Positions 51,551-63,057 of a stretch of DNA of 64,000 bases are shown here, one piece after another. The notes under the pieces are model-generated. The model saw nothing but the letters and a program-made list of their open reading frames with translations, ran no database searches and was not told the origin of the DNA. This DNA is from Camillea tinctor. Lineage: Eukaryota; Ascomycota; Sordariomycetes; Xylariales; Xylariaceae. The stretch's first letter is position 1. Every line of letters begins with the position of its first letter. Both the position numbers and the translations under genes were made by a program. The stretch spans positions 1 through 64,000 of the forward strand of contig MU394108.1 in assembly GCA_022578605.1 (NCBI GenBank), written 5' to 3'.

Positions 51551-54500
51551 CTACATGATCTGATCTTGAGTCAAACCGCCATGGGCGTCCGTATCCATGC
51601 TGTCGCCTCCACCTGGGTTGAGGTACTTGACGTAGCTGAGGCCAAGAGGCCGACCACCATACTGGTAGCCTTGGAACTTAGAGATGGCAGTCTCAGCAGT
51701 CCCTTGACTATCGAAACGAACGACGCCAGTTCCTCGAGACCTTCCACTAGGCTCATACTGAATTTCCGCCTGTTCCACCTTGCCGATTGTGGTGAATAAC
51801 TCGACGAGATCTTCATTGCTTGTAGACCAAGGGAGCTAGAAAATCCGATTAGCTTAGGGAAAAGAACTCCCTAACACATGGTGGAATAAGAGGCAACTTA
51901 CATTCCGCACGTATATGGTTTCGCTTGGATCGGTACCTGCAGTGGCGAAGTCTGTGAAAGGATTGGGAGCGGTAGTGGTGGCATTGCCAGCATCGAACCC
52001 GGCAGTAGAGCCGCCGCCTCCGCCGCCGCCGCTATAACCACCTCCACGTCCACCACCATAGCCCCCGCCAAATCCACCGCGACCACCGCCGAATCCTCCT
52101 CCTCCTCCTCGACCTCCGTAGCCTCCGCCAAAGCCGCCACGACCAAAGCCACCACGGCCATAGCCACCACCAACTCCTTGGTGGGCGAATCGGTCTTCAC
52201 GAACCTCTAGCAGGCGGCCTTGCCACTCAAATCCGTTGAATTGCTGGATAGCGTTGCGCGCGTCGTCGGGATGTTCAAACATGACGATTCCGGATCCCTT
52301 AGGTCGGCCATCGGGGCCCAGATGGACATCCGCTCGGGCTACGCCACCACTTCGAGCTATTCCGAACGCGAGTTAGCGGGCCATAAATAGCCGGTACCGA
52401 CAGTAAAGAACTAGGTTAGCTCACCTGCTTGACGGAACAAATCCTTGAGGTCTTGCCAGCCTGCGGTGTAAGGAAGCTAGAACAAGTTAATACCAAACAT
52501 TGCTTCCTCGATTTGCTAGAGCAAAGGGGGTTGGGAATGGACAAACGTTGGACACGTATATCTGGCGGTTGCCACCTCCCATGCCGCCACCACCGCCGCC
52601 GCCACTACCGTAGCCGCCGCCGCCGCTGTAGCCTCCCTGCATTCCACCTCCGAACCCGCCACGGCCTCCGGTGGCACCGATGAACCGTGGTTCTGCTTCC
52701 CGATCCTACACCCCAGCTCAGTAACGATTCCAAATGCAGTAGATCCGAAAGGGCGATGTCCTTACTTCGCGAACATAGACGAGTCTACCCATCAAGTTCT
52801 GGTTGCTGAGAGTCGCAACAGCAGTTTGCGCTTGCTCCCTCGTAGCATACTCCACTATTCTATTTTATGTGTTAGTAGGCTGGCTTGAATTGATAGCCCA
52901 CAGACCACCCGCTGGCATATGAGGTTATTTCGACTTACCCGCATCCCTACAGAAACCCGCGGACAAAGGTCCCAACCCGTCAATCCATCAATTCCAACAA
53001 AAACCAGAGAAGAAAAAACCAGAAAGAAAACCAGCCATGAATCACGTGTAGAAGCCCACCTTCGACATTCCATTCGGAAGCATCAATACATCGGCAAAGA
53101 GAACCTCTCCAGCTAGAAAATCGTAATACCGTCAGCCACATCAAATCACCAAGCAGAAGCCCACCCCCGTCATGATCGAGGACCCACCCTGTCGCATAAA
53201 ATCTTTAAGATGATGCCATTTTACGTCGTAGGACAGATTGCCGACATAGACGCGGCGATCCTGTTGCGAGGACTCGCGGATGTTGTTCATCATTTGCTCG
53301 CGTGCGGCAGCACGTTCCTCGTAAGATCGCTGTGGCGGACCCCCGTAACCCGAACCTGTTCCTCCAATTGCAGCACCAGCTCCAGTCATGGGAGAACGCG
53401 AACGTCTGTCTGATCTACGGTAATCGTCACGGCTCCGAGACCGGCTCCGCGGTGAGTATGAACGGCGTCGGCCCGAACGACCTGGACTCCTTGATCGACC
53501 ACGTCGGGGGGAGCGAGACCTCTCGCGCTGCAACTCGTCAGTATCGGGGTGGGGCATTAACGGCAATAGGAACGTAGAAAGCCGAATAGTCGCCAAGAAA
53601 AAAAAAAGGTTAGGCTAGCTAAGAGGGAATGATGAAGGAGGAGGCAATGATAGATGATGGCAGTCTTTCTGTTAGCCTGTAAATGGCGTTTCTAATTTAT
53701 AGCAGAAATCGCCCGAGGCCAGAAAGAAAATATACCATCAAGCCCTAGGCCTCGGAGGGGAAAACATAATGACTTTGATGAGACCAGAGTACGCCTTTGA
53801 TCGCAACAGCACACATATTTGGTCATCTAGTCCAAAGGCTAAATAGCGCAGCGTGGCCTTCCAGAAGTGAATGGTTGCACCAAACATGCGCTTATTTAGA
53901 ATTTCGCAGCCAATACAGAATACCCTCATCCGAAGGTAGGATAGGGAAGGGGAGAGTATGTGAATGAATATGGAATGATATGGCCACTCTTGCTAAATTT
54001 CGGATGATTATTCATTGCAACTTACTGGGCGGTATGTATCTCCGGTATCAGCTATTAGAAAAAGAGAGGAAGGTTAGAACAGACTCAAAGCCACAGAATC
54101 GTATAAGAGGAAGAATGAAGATATCAGTAGGCGAGAAGGATTGAGCAATGAAGCGAATAGTCGACCGAGCTGCCAATTACAGCGGGCCGTAGTTTGCATA
54201 CAGAGGATTAAAGAAAAAAACGAGGCAAGGACCGTTAGTGGATCGGGAAGGGGGAAGGGTTCAGGAACGGAAGTGGAGGAAGAGCAGCGTATTAAAGGCG
54301 TAGAGGTGTGCTTATGAGAGAGGACGGGTGTGGGTTGAATAAGTTCAGGTAAAGGCGAAAGAAGGAAGGGCGAAAGAGGGCTGATTGGATGACAGGTTGG
54401 TAGGAGAAGGCAGTGGCAGGGAGGAGAGCGGGTAATGTTGTGGGCTGTTACAAAGCCGACCTGATGGTAGGCAAAAGAAGGCAATGAATGGTAGGTTAAA

Positions 54501-55161
54501 GAATGTAGTATCACGTCAGGGAGGCACTTTGTTTTTTTTTTTTATGCCTTTGAACATGCGGCTAAGAAAAGAGGATTGGGGGGGAAGGGAGAAAGCCCCG
54601 GAACGGGTGTAGGTGTAGGTGTAGGTACATATGTTAAGGTAGCAAGTAGGCAGGTAGGGTTATGGTCATGTAGGGCAGGACTAGGTAGGTAGATGGATGG
54701 ATAGATGGGTAAAGACGGGGGGCATTTCTGTGAACAGGTGCGAGCGTAACAGTGGTAAGGGTATGGTACAATGGATATATCGCATATACGTGCGATGTAC
54801 GAGTGTACGTACGTGTGCGGGAGTGAAGCAGAAGTAGATAGAGAGGAAGACATGTGTAGCTGAGTAACTTGACAAGTAGGTAGAAAGGAAGAAAAGTAGA
54901 GGGCAGATAGGGAGAGGATTAAAGTGGGATGCGGTAGAGAGAAAGAGGCAAGACAACTCGGAAGAGTGGCCGGGAGGGCTGGTGTGACAAAGCAGACGCC
55001 CAGGTATAAGATGGTGGAATAAGCAGGTGATGTAGCAGAAAGGTATGGATGCCGGGGCCGCTGAAATACGACTTGGTCGGCCGATGACGATGGGGGAAAT
55101 GCTGTGTCGCTCGAGGATCTAGATAGAAGAAAGGTATAGATGGACATATGGACTTACCCAT
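51551..55161 (-). CDS. Gbp2/Hrb1-like RNA-binding protein, three RRMs, ten exons
   Basis: Exons: 55161-55158, 54051-54026, 53527-53188, 53112-53060, 52946-52939, 52859-52766, 52705-52547, 52476-52425, 52356-51902 and 51835-51551, giving 491 aa. The N-terminus reads [10 protein letters not shown], then an Arg/Ser-rich segment (about 11-60) like SR proteins. RRM1 is at about 102-176 ([10 protein letters not shown]), RRM2 at about 225-300 (QIYVSNLPYTAG), RRM3 at about 391-470 (TIYVRNLPWSTS). A Gly/Arg-rich linker lies between RRM2 and RRM3. Gbp2 and Hrb1 in yeast bind nascent mRNA and survey splicing before export; this role is inferred. The first coding exon is ATGG only, and exon 5 is 8 nt. 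The start and first two exons are the least certain; a fallback start is ATG 53557 in a longer exon 3. Confidence 0.85.
54052..55157 (-). other. Long first intron of the Gbp2-like gene
   Basis: This 1.1-kb intron has donor GTAAGT directly after ATGG and acceptor TTTTTCTAATAG. Its coding-strand sequence is strongly pyrimidine-rich, which removes stop codons and creates long spurious open frames on that strand. Long introns near the start are common in genes for RNA-binding proteins that control their own splicing; that is inference. Confidence 0.55.
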
Positions 55162-56184
55162 GACCGAATTATTTATCAGGGGAACGAGGCTTTTTTGTTA
55201 AGACTTTTTTAGCCGCCTGAAAAGGATCTGTTCTTCCTTATTTTTTCTTCTTTTCTCTACTACAAGAATAGACAAGACGTATGAGTAAGGGGCCAATAAA
55301 ATAGGTCGGAATAGGCCGTGTATGTAATCTGTAGTTATGGAGGGGTGAGCCTTTAGAAGTGACAAGGAGGGAGGTACGCAAAGAATTGGGGGGGGTAAGG
55401 CCGAGCAGCAGACAAGGCAAAAAAACAAAACGGTAGTAGGTACGGTAATCATCGAAGGTGGGAGAACATAAGAGGAACAATTTTGAGACCAGAACACCTC
55501 TAAGAGGGGAAGTACCCAAGTTCCCAGGTTCGAGGTCCTAGGTCCTAGGTTTGGGGAAGGAGAAAAAAAAAACACAAAGCGAGTAACAAGTTGTGTGTGT
55601 GTGTATGTGTGTATGTGTATGTATGTGTGGCTCTGAGGGAAATGTCTCTCATGTCTCTCTTCTCTCTCTTTCTTTCTCTCTCTCTCTCTCTCTCTCTTTT
55701 TTCTCCGCCCTCTCATTCCGCTGCAATCATCTGCACACACACAGACAGGCAAGGTAGCAGACCGTCTACCTAGAATAGGTAGACAAATATGCACTACCCT
55801 TTGCTACTCCATGCGTAGTCCCCAAGTTTGGTCTGCTACCAAATGCCGGCCACAACACCATGGCTGCGTAGCGTAGTACTTGAGAGACGACGCGTATGGC
55901 AGATAAGGCTGGACAGGACTGAGTTTGGGATCTGAGAGACGCAGGTGTTGAAGGCTGCTCATCTGCAAGGCGACGCCCGTTTGCTGATCTCGTGTGCAGA
56001 GGCTAGGGGCGCACGCGCGTGCGAATGAATAAAAATAAACCAGAATAAGACGAGAAGAGAGAAAAAAAAGAGGAGAGTGATGCATATGCGACCGCATGGC
56101 CAGCTGGGTAGATAGACATTTTCCCTCTCTTTCTCTTTCTCGCTCTCGCTCTCTCTTGCATTTGTGTATGTATGTGTGTGTGTA

Positions 56185-56215
<31 letters not shown>

Positions 56216-58440
56216 ATGTGTGTGTACTCTTCTCTACTTCGCGCGTTCTCTCATGCTCTCACTCTCTTGTGTTTTTTTCATACGTACCTGTACTAGATGA
56301 ATGGAATGCACCAAAGATGCAGAAAGATGCAGTGTGTGGTCAACTGAATGCTGAACGACGTCGCGGGTGGATGGGGAAAAAAAAAATCAGGCTGGAAAAG
56401 GCAGGCTGGCGGGATTGGACTGAACTGGATGGAGTCCAGGACTTTGACGCGATTCGAACTGTAGCCCAGATGAGGGAGATTACCGTGTCGGAACAGGGAT
56501 TTGCGATCGCGGTGGAAATTGTTAGTGATAGGTACGTTTGGTACGTGCAGCACAGCTTTCGGGAACCCTCAGTGAATGAAGAAAGAGAGAGGGAAAAACT
56601 GGTACAGCAGTATGTAGTAAGGGTAAGGTAGCTTGGGACCTGCTGCAACCTGTACAGTACCTGCTCTCGGCCTCGGCAAAAGGAGAAAATGGGGGTGGAG
56701 CACGAGGGAAGGGCTAGGACAGGAAGGGAGGGAAGGGAGAAAAAAAAAGAAAAAAAAAAAGCCATTAAAAAATATTAGAGTGTTTCACGGATCGCTCCTA
56801 GGTAGAGTAGACGGGTGAGAATAGATAAAACTGGGTCATAGTGGGGCTTCAATGGGGAGATGTCGTGCCTACAGGGATTGTTTACCATGTTTGTTCCGGA
56901 CATTGATTCATCTTGATTGGCTACTAATTTTTTTTCATCACTGAACGGAAAAGCCCATCAGCATCCAGTGGGAACCAGTGTGGCCGGACAGCATGAAAGT
57001 TACTCGTGTCAATATGTGTATGTACCTATCTGCATTACACACACCATGTACATTCTGCATCTAGTATACATACCTACATAGTATTGACCCTGCCTACCTA
57101 GGTACCTACTCCCATCTACCTATGTATATGCTTTATGTACGCGCGTGGGTCCACTCCTGCAACTCTCTCTATATGAATCTGCCAGTTTTGTGCCGCGTCC
57201 ATGTCTCTGGTACTACATACTGCTAAGTTAGTCGCCTTTTCCCGGAACGGCCAGAGAGTCATCATATATCTACTTAAGTAGTGTAGTAGGTTAGGTATCT
57301 AGTGTACCTATCTATGTACACAGTTACTCTACCTACCCACCCTCTTTTTTGGTTTTCTATCGCTTATAGGTTAGATGGGCAGATGAACATCTATTTATGG
57401 ATATAGTTTGCGAGTTTACTGGTCTGAGAGGTAATAAAAACTTATATGCATGTGGTCTATTCTCCATTTTCATGTTATATACCTACACACCTACGTAATG
57501 TACATAATATCCCCTCCCAACATCTTTCCCTTGTCAGATATATAATGTTATATATGTTCATCTCAAACCCCCAACCTAGCTATGCATTGTAGTAGGTTAC
57601 CACTTTGATGGCCATTTGAGGTTTTTCAATTTTAATTTTTTTCATCTCAGCTTAGCTCACCTTTCTCCGTGTAGTAACCTATCCATTCGTTCGTTCATTC
57701 ATTCGTACATATATTTATCTATAGAATAAATTCAGCTACAAAGCTAGGAGGAGCCTTCTTGTGGAAAATATATATGGATCGGGAACTATTATTTCAAGGA
57801 AGTTTCATGGTTTTCCGACACGAGACACACGAATGAGATCCTGACTATAAGTCCTCGATCCTACTAGCTTGCTCCATATAAGTATACTTAAATCGTCTAT
57901 CTGCATCTTGGCCTTGCCTGCTGGCTATTCGTTCCCGGCTTTCCGAGTATAATGGATCAAGCGTAAGGTAGAGCGGAAAACAAAGAACGGTGCGGTGCCG
58001 TACGACGGCTTAGGAAGACATTCAGTCCTCGGATTCGGTCAAGGGAATAGTTCTAACTTTAGACAATTTTCAGGAATGCTACAGAGCATGGCATTGGTTT
58101 AGAAGGTTATGCAGTTCCAACCGAATGTCGGACCTAATCCATGTTTTGAGTATAGTAGGGTAGGTAGTAATGAAGGCATCAATAGCACCAGACCTATGAA
58201 TGAGTCCACAAGCCTACGAGTCTACTGAGTCTAGAGATACATGAGTAGAAATTCAGTTAATCGAGTAGGTGTGCATGGTATGCGTCTGCTTCTTAGTCCA
58301 CTGCTTGAAGACTAGGTAACTCCAATAAAAGCTGGGCAAATTGCTATACGTTTTTATGATGCTCCCAGGGTGTCAATGGATTAGCACCTGGTGGTCCCTA
58401 TATTTAAATTATTAACGAGGGTGTCATTATAACTTCGAAC
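55162..58440. other. Gene-poor region rich in microsatellites
   Basis: Upstream of the Gbp2-like gene. It holds (GT)n at 55590-55628, (TC)n at 55654-55698, (CT)/(GT)n at 56120-56225, A runs near 56740, and dense TACCTA/CTAGGTA words at 57000-57320. No supported gene; the first kilobase may be the leader and promoter of the Gbp2-like gene. Confidence 0.6.
56163..56225. repeat. (GT)n microsatellite
   Basis: Interrupted GT/TATG dinucleotide array of about 60 bases. Similar arrays occur at 55590-55628 (GT) and 55654-55698 (TC). All are plain simple repeats. Confidence 0.9.
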
Positions 58441-61400
58441 TCGGTATGTATGATGGCTGCTGTGCAAGATCACTGGGAGACAGCGTGACAAAAGAATATG
58501 TATATGTGTACTCTGTGTTTCGTGTATGTGTACCTACAATTGTAAGTATGTGTGTGTGTATGTGTGAGAGAGAGAGAGGGAGAGGGAGAGAGAGGAACCA
58601 GAGAGAGGCAACCGGGAGAAGGCTAGATTAAGCGTGACCAGACAACATAGGTTGGTTCTGGTTCTGGTTCAGGTTGGTGCTGTCTCCATTCTTTAAACTT
58701 GTACGGACTAGTCACGAGATGTGATCACATGCGGGACAATAAACCACTTAACATGGAACATATTCAAACATTTTGCTCCCATCTCAGAACATTGGACATA
58801 TTACGCACTTACTCCCTGAATACTGGAAAATCGTACATACAGCCCAACGGTGACCTTTCAGGAACGTTAGTTGTAGCCGAAAGCATTCCCCATAAGTCTC
58901 CAGTAATCATGTCTAAGCCCGGGGCCGCAGGTCTCTAGCAGGAGACCGGCCCGCAGGCGCCTCGTATGCTTGAACAGTTTCTTTCTGTCTACCGATAGCT
59001 AGGATCGTCATCACAGTCGCATCAGGCGGACACCCAGTGGGAAAGATCCTCGGCGTAGTCGTCTTTCCCAAGAACCTACTCCCGCCTCCGCAAGTAGCTT
59101 GCTCGATCACGGCCGTGGTAGTTTACGAGTTGACCCTCGACTTCGTTCTCCCGGCTTGGCCCCATCTCTGCTTCTGAGCTATCATTTTTTCTGACTGCAG
59201 GGTTTATCTCCTAGCACTCCTGGAAATGGCCGCCCGCAGCATGAACCCACGCTGCGTGGCTCTCGGCTCTAACCTTACAATTCACAGCCTGTTCCTCACA
59301 TCTCAAATCTCAGATTTCAACACATGGACGCAAAATTTCGGCTGGCTTTGGCCCATTGATCTCCCCTACCAGCACGAGAGCGATCACTCCCTATATCTCA
59401 GTGATATCCGTGGATTTGTATGATGAGCTGCTAGATTAGCCCTCGGAGTAGTGAAATTTGCATCGTCTCCGCACCATCGAAGACTGTAGATCTGCTTCCA
59501 TTCCACTCCACATGTGGCTTGTTTAGTTCACGCTCCAAGGCTCCATTTCACCCCGTATAAAAATGTTGAACCAGGGGGGGTTTGCTAATCATAGCGAGCT
59601 GGTTTAACCTGCAGGCAACAAAGAGTGAATCTGTCACTCTCCAACTCGACGTACTTTGTAGCGGGTTGTTACGGCTGACTGGACCTCGCTCGTTTACTAG
59701 ATGACCTCCGGCCGGAGTTAGGTCTCAAACTAAACCATTTTGACCCTGGCTACATATAGGGCAAGCTACCCATGAGTGCCATTTCACCCATCTGAGAGGA
59801 CTCGGATGTTTCCCGTTTTGAAACCACCACGTACATATTGGCCATACAGGCATCTTAGATGTTCATCTGCGTAGTGGCGACGGGAGCGATCGGCAAGTCC
59901 TTTCGAGGCTACACTACTTCTCCAGGCTAGAGTTGCGAGTATGTATGCGTATGTACATGCAACCATCAGGTAGTATATGACGGATCTTACCAAGCAAAGC
60001 GTGGTGGTTGAAAGAATTTACATTCGTCTGGTCGTGATCTTCACTTGAGGACTGTGCAAATTCTCTTGTCCACAATTTTTTAACCAGGTACACCGCCATA
60101 AATAGAAAATATGGCTCTCAGAGAAAAAAAAACACTCCATCCATATGTATTCTCTGCCTGGTCCAAGCGAGGTACATTCATGGGGAGAATGAAAAAACCC
60201 CTGTTCGTTCATTCAGATGATTGACCATCCCCTACAACCATCGAAGTGCCTCGACATTGTGCAAAGATAGGCAGTCCTCGAGGACCATCTCGATTGCTCA
60301 CAGGGAGGGCTCGGAGTCACTGAAAGAAGCGATGGTTTACTGAAACCTTAACTAGATTACCCTGCCTGGGTCTCTCTCACTATTCTCACCCCTAGCACTT
60401 GAATGGCTTGTCTGCGATGATTGGGAACTGCGGGTGCTTGTTGCGCACAAAAAAAAATGCCGCTGTCTGTTGCAATCCAAGGGCCAATCTGCTTCTCCAG
60501 ACAAGATGCAGACAAGATGCTTGTGGTGACACAGCAGCTGGTGTGGCACCGGACTGCGTCTCTGCGAGCTGACTACCATGCATTTGTGATTACAATAATG
60601 GCAGCATGGCTCCAGTGTCTCCTTTGTTAGCCATCCAGAGTCGATTACACTTACCGAACTTGGAAGACCACCTATCAGGCATGCTTAGGGACAGTCGTCG
60701 AGGACTCATTGAGACATCTGTAGGCATGCTTATAGGATGGAGGCTGAAGAGGTAAAATAAATTTATTCCCTGCGCCAGACAAAAGGGGCATAGGGGAAAA
60801 GGGGGACAGGGCTGGAAGACAGAGGAAGGGGAGGAGATGAATCGGCGCTTTCCGTAGCGAAAGCATTTTCGTCTCTCGGTTATGTTCACAGGGGAAATGC
60901 CACGAAACCGGCCTGGCTCACTAGCTGCACTTATTTGTTCTGTTGCAGCCACCAAATGCAAGCAAGACCGAAAATCGAATAAACAACTTTTTGAGGGGGG
61001 AGGGCCTTACAAGGCGTTGCAGACCGGCTCTTCTAACCTTGTTCTTTGCGTCTCTCTAGCCATGTCTTTTGTTTTATGTGGGAGATGTATATACGAGGGA
61101 TTTTTGCAAAGATTTTGATCTCGATCCTGGGTCTAGTGGTGTAATATGTAAGTATGTTGGATGGGGATGAATTTGTCCGAAAAAAGGTAAATAAAATAAA
61201 ATAAAATAAAATAAAGAATGATGTCCATGGCCCGCCCGCCCTGCTGGTCTGCCCTGTCCATTCTCCATCACACAACAACATGTAGTCCTCAGATACATTA
61301 CCCCCTCGAAAGTGGGCACAGGGTTTTCTGCATGAGATCCTCCCTCCCCTGGCTGTCTAATAGGGCCTGACTATATACCCTGTCTTGCTCGTCAAAGATG

Positions 61401-63057
61401 TATGTATGTACGTACGTTCCAATCTAACCAGAACCAACCACAGGGCACTGGTCTTCCAATGGCCTCTTCGAGACAACCGAAGCCAGTCACATTGTTCCTA
61501 GTCTATTTTGGCCACGGGGCGACATTTAGTCACAAGAAACCCCTGCCTCCGCGAATGACAAGCCCAATAGGAATGTTTGGAAAGATGACCCGTCTAGCTC
61601 GGGGGGCGTTCATACATATACATGTGAGGAGCCAGGGTTGTTCTTTTGTTCAGGGAGGGATGGGTATAAGGCTAGGGCCTGTTCTATAAACGAGAAGGGT
61701 TAGAGTCAAGATATTTACTTGGACGAAGAGCCTCAATATTCTTGGGTTTTCTCGAGGTCTTCGACATGGACAGGCCTGGGTGATCACCGATCTCGAATAA
61801 TAAGTCAGCCAGGTTAGGATGTGCGATCCTGACCTGTTCACAGTTCTGATGTCTAGACTTTTAATATTTGGGGGTGCAACCACAAAATGTATACCTGAGT
61901 TTAACTACTAAGCCCACTATGGTTGTCTAGAGCAATATAAATGCTCCATTGGAATGGAGTGGGAGCGTTGGGAATATCGTTCACGTCCTGCTTTAATCTG
62001 CCTATCTTAGGTACCTATGCTACGAACCGGATTCCCCCTTTCCTTGTTGGCTGCACGACCGTACAATGTGAAGGGTTAGAAGGACGGATGGAAACGTTGC
62101 CACGAAGCGAGAGCGACTTTATGCCGGTAGAGAAGATAAGAAACCGAGTACGTGTAATCACATGTACTCCGGGGGGTGAATCATTTATCTAATGAATGGG
62201 TGGAGAGGTTGTCATCTCCCGACCACAAAACAAAAAATTAAAAATTTTATCATAAATCGTAATATATGACAGGATAGTTTGATGATCAATACGATCCTTC
62301 TACCAAGATTTACATTCTATTATCACTTGACATCACCTATTTAGTGACTTTGCTAGCATTGAACTGCCGATTTGCAACCCAGATGCATACTTGTTGAGTC
62401 ACGATCACGATCTCTACTGTTGTATCCGGATTTAATAGTGGTGATGATTGTATGTGATTCATTTATTGAACTGGAGAAAACCCAGTTGTTTTTTTATGAC
62501 TGATAATATATATAGAATAGAATTGAGATCATAGATCAAGTCTATACAACTTGGACAGTACTGTCTGGTAGGTTATACTGATATAAGAGTTACGTACCTA
62601 GGTACTCTTGCCCCTATTGGAGGCGACCTTTACATCATAGAAGTACTAGTACCTCGTACTAGTAGTAGAGGTGCCTTGGTGGGTCCAGTCTGGTTCAAGC
62701 TTCAAAGTTCCAAGTCCAGGTTGGGAGTGGGTCACGGTAAAACTAATCTTCCGAAATGGATCTCAGCCCACTAACTTAGAAGTACTTAAGTACTTACTTA
62801 CAAATATGTACATATCTATTGTAACCTCTCTAAGTCCAGATGTCATGGCGGGGCACTTGGGGGCACTTGACATTATGTACATAGCAGACTATACACTACC
62901 TAGATACTAGGTATTATGTACCTAACCTAGTAGATGCATAGTAGTACTAGTAGAAGGAAAAGTCGCCCGCGGGTTATCCCCGGTCATAGTTTATGAATCT
63001 GCAACTTACAAATCTATTCATTCAGGTTGTCAACATTGTCACCTCCCAATCCCACGA
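58441..63057. other. Gene-poor region upstream of COQ9
   Basis: About 4.6 kb without a gene I can support. It holds a (GA)n tract at 58566-58595, an (AAAAT)n array at about 61190-61215, and CTAGTA/ACCTAGGTA words at 62590-62950. Short open frames (58699-58938, 59226-59423, 60590-60961, 61402-61689) show no domain, no splicing partner and no composition signal. Confidence 0.55.
61190..61215. repeat. (AAAAT)n pentanucleotide microsatellite
   Basis: About five copies of the AAAAT unit in tandem in the region upstream of COQ9. Confidence 0.9.

Noticed and set aside
54074..55794. Long minus-strand frames of about 146, 201 and 198 codons
   Set aside because: They come from pyrimidine-rich sequence lacking stop codons; compositions are dominated by Ser, Pro, Leu and Thr, with no domain. 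They lie in intron 1 and upstream of the Gbp2-like gene.
56164..56631. 155-codon plus-strand frame
   Set aside because: It begins inside a GT microsatellite and the later part has no family resemblance or splicing partner.
58912..59180. Possible cyclophilin-like start (MSKPGAAG, then GGHPVGKI)
   Set aside because: The similarity is short and the conserved continuation of cyclophilins is absent, so I could not support a gene or a relic.
60590..60961. 123-codon minus-strand frame
   Set aside because: No domain, start context or intron signals; overlaps other open frames on the opposite strand.
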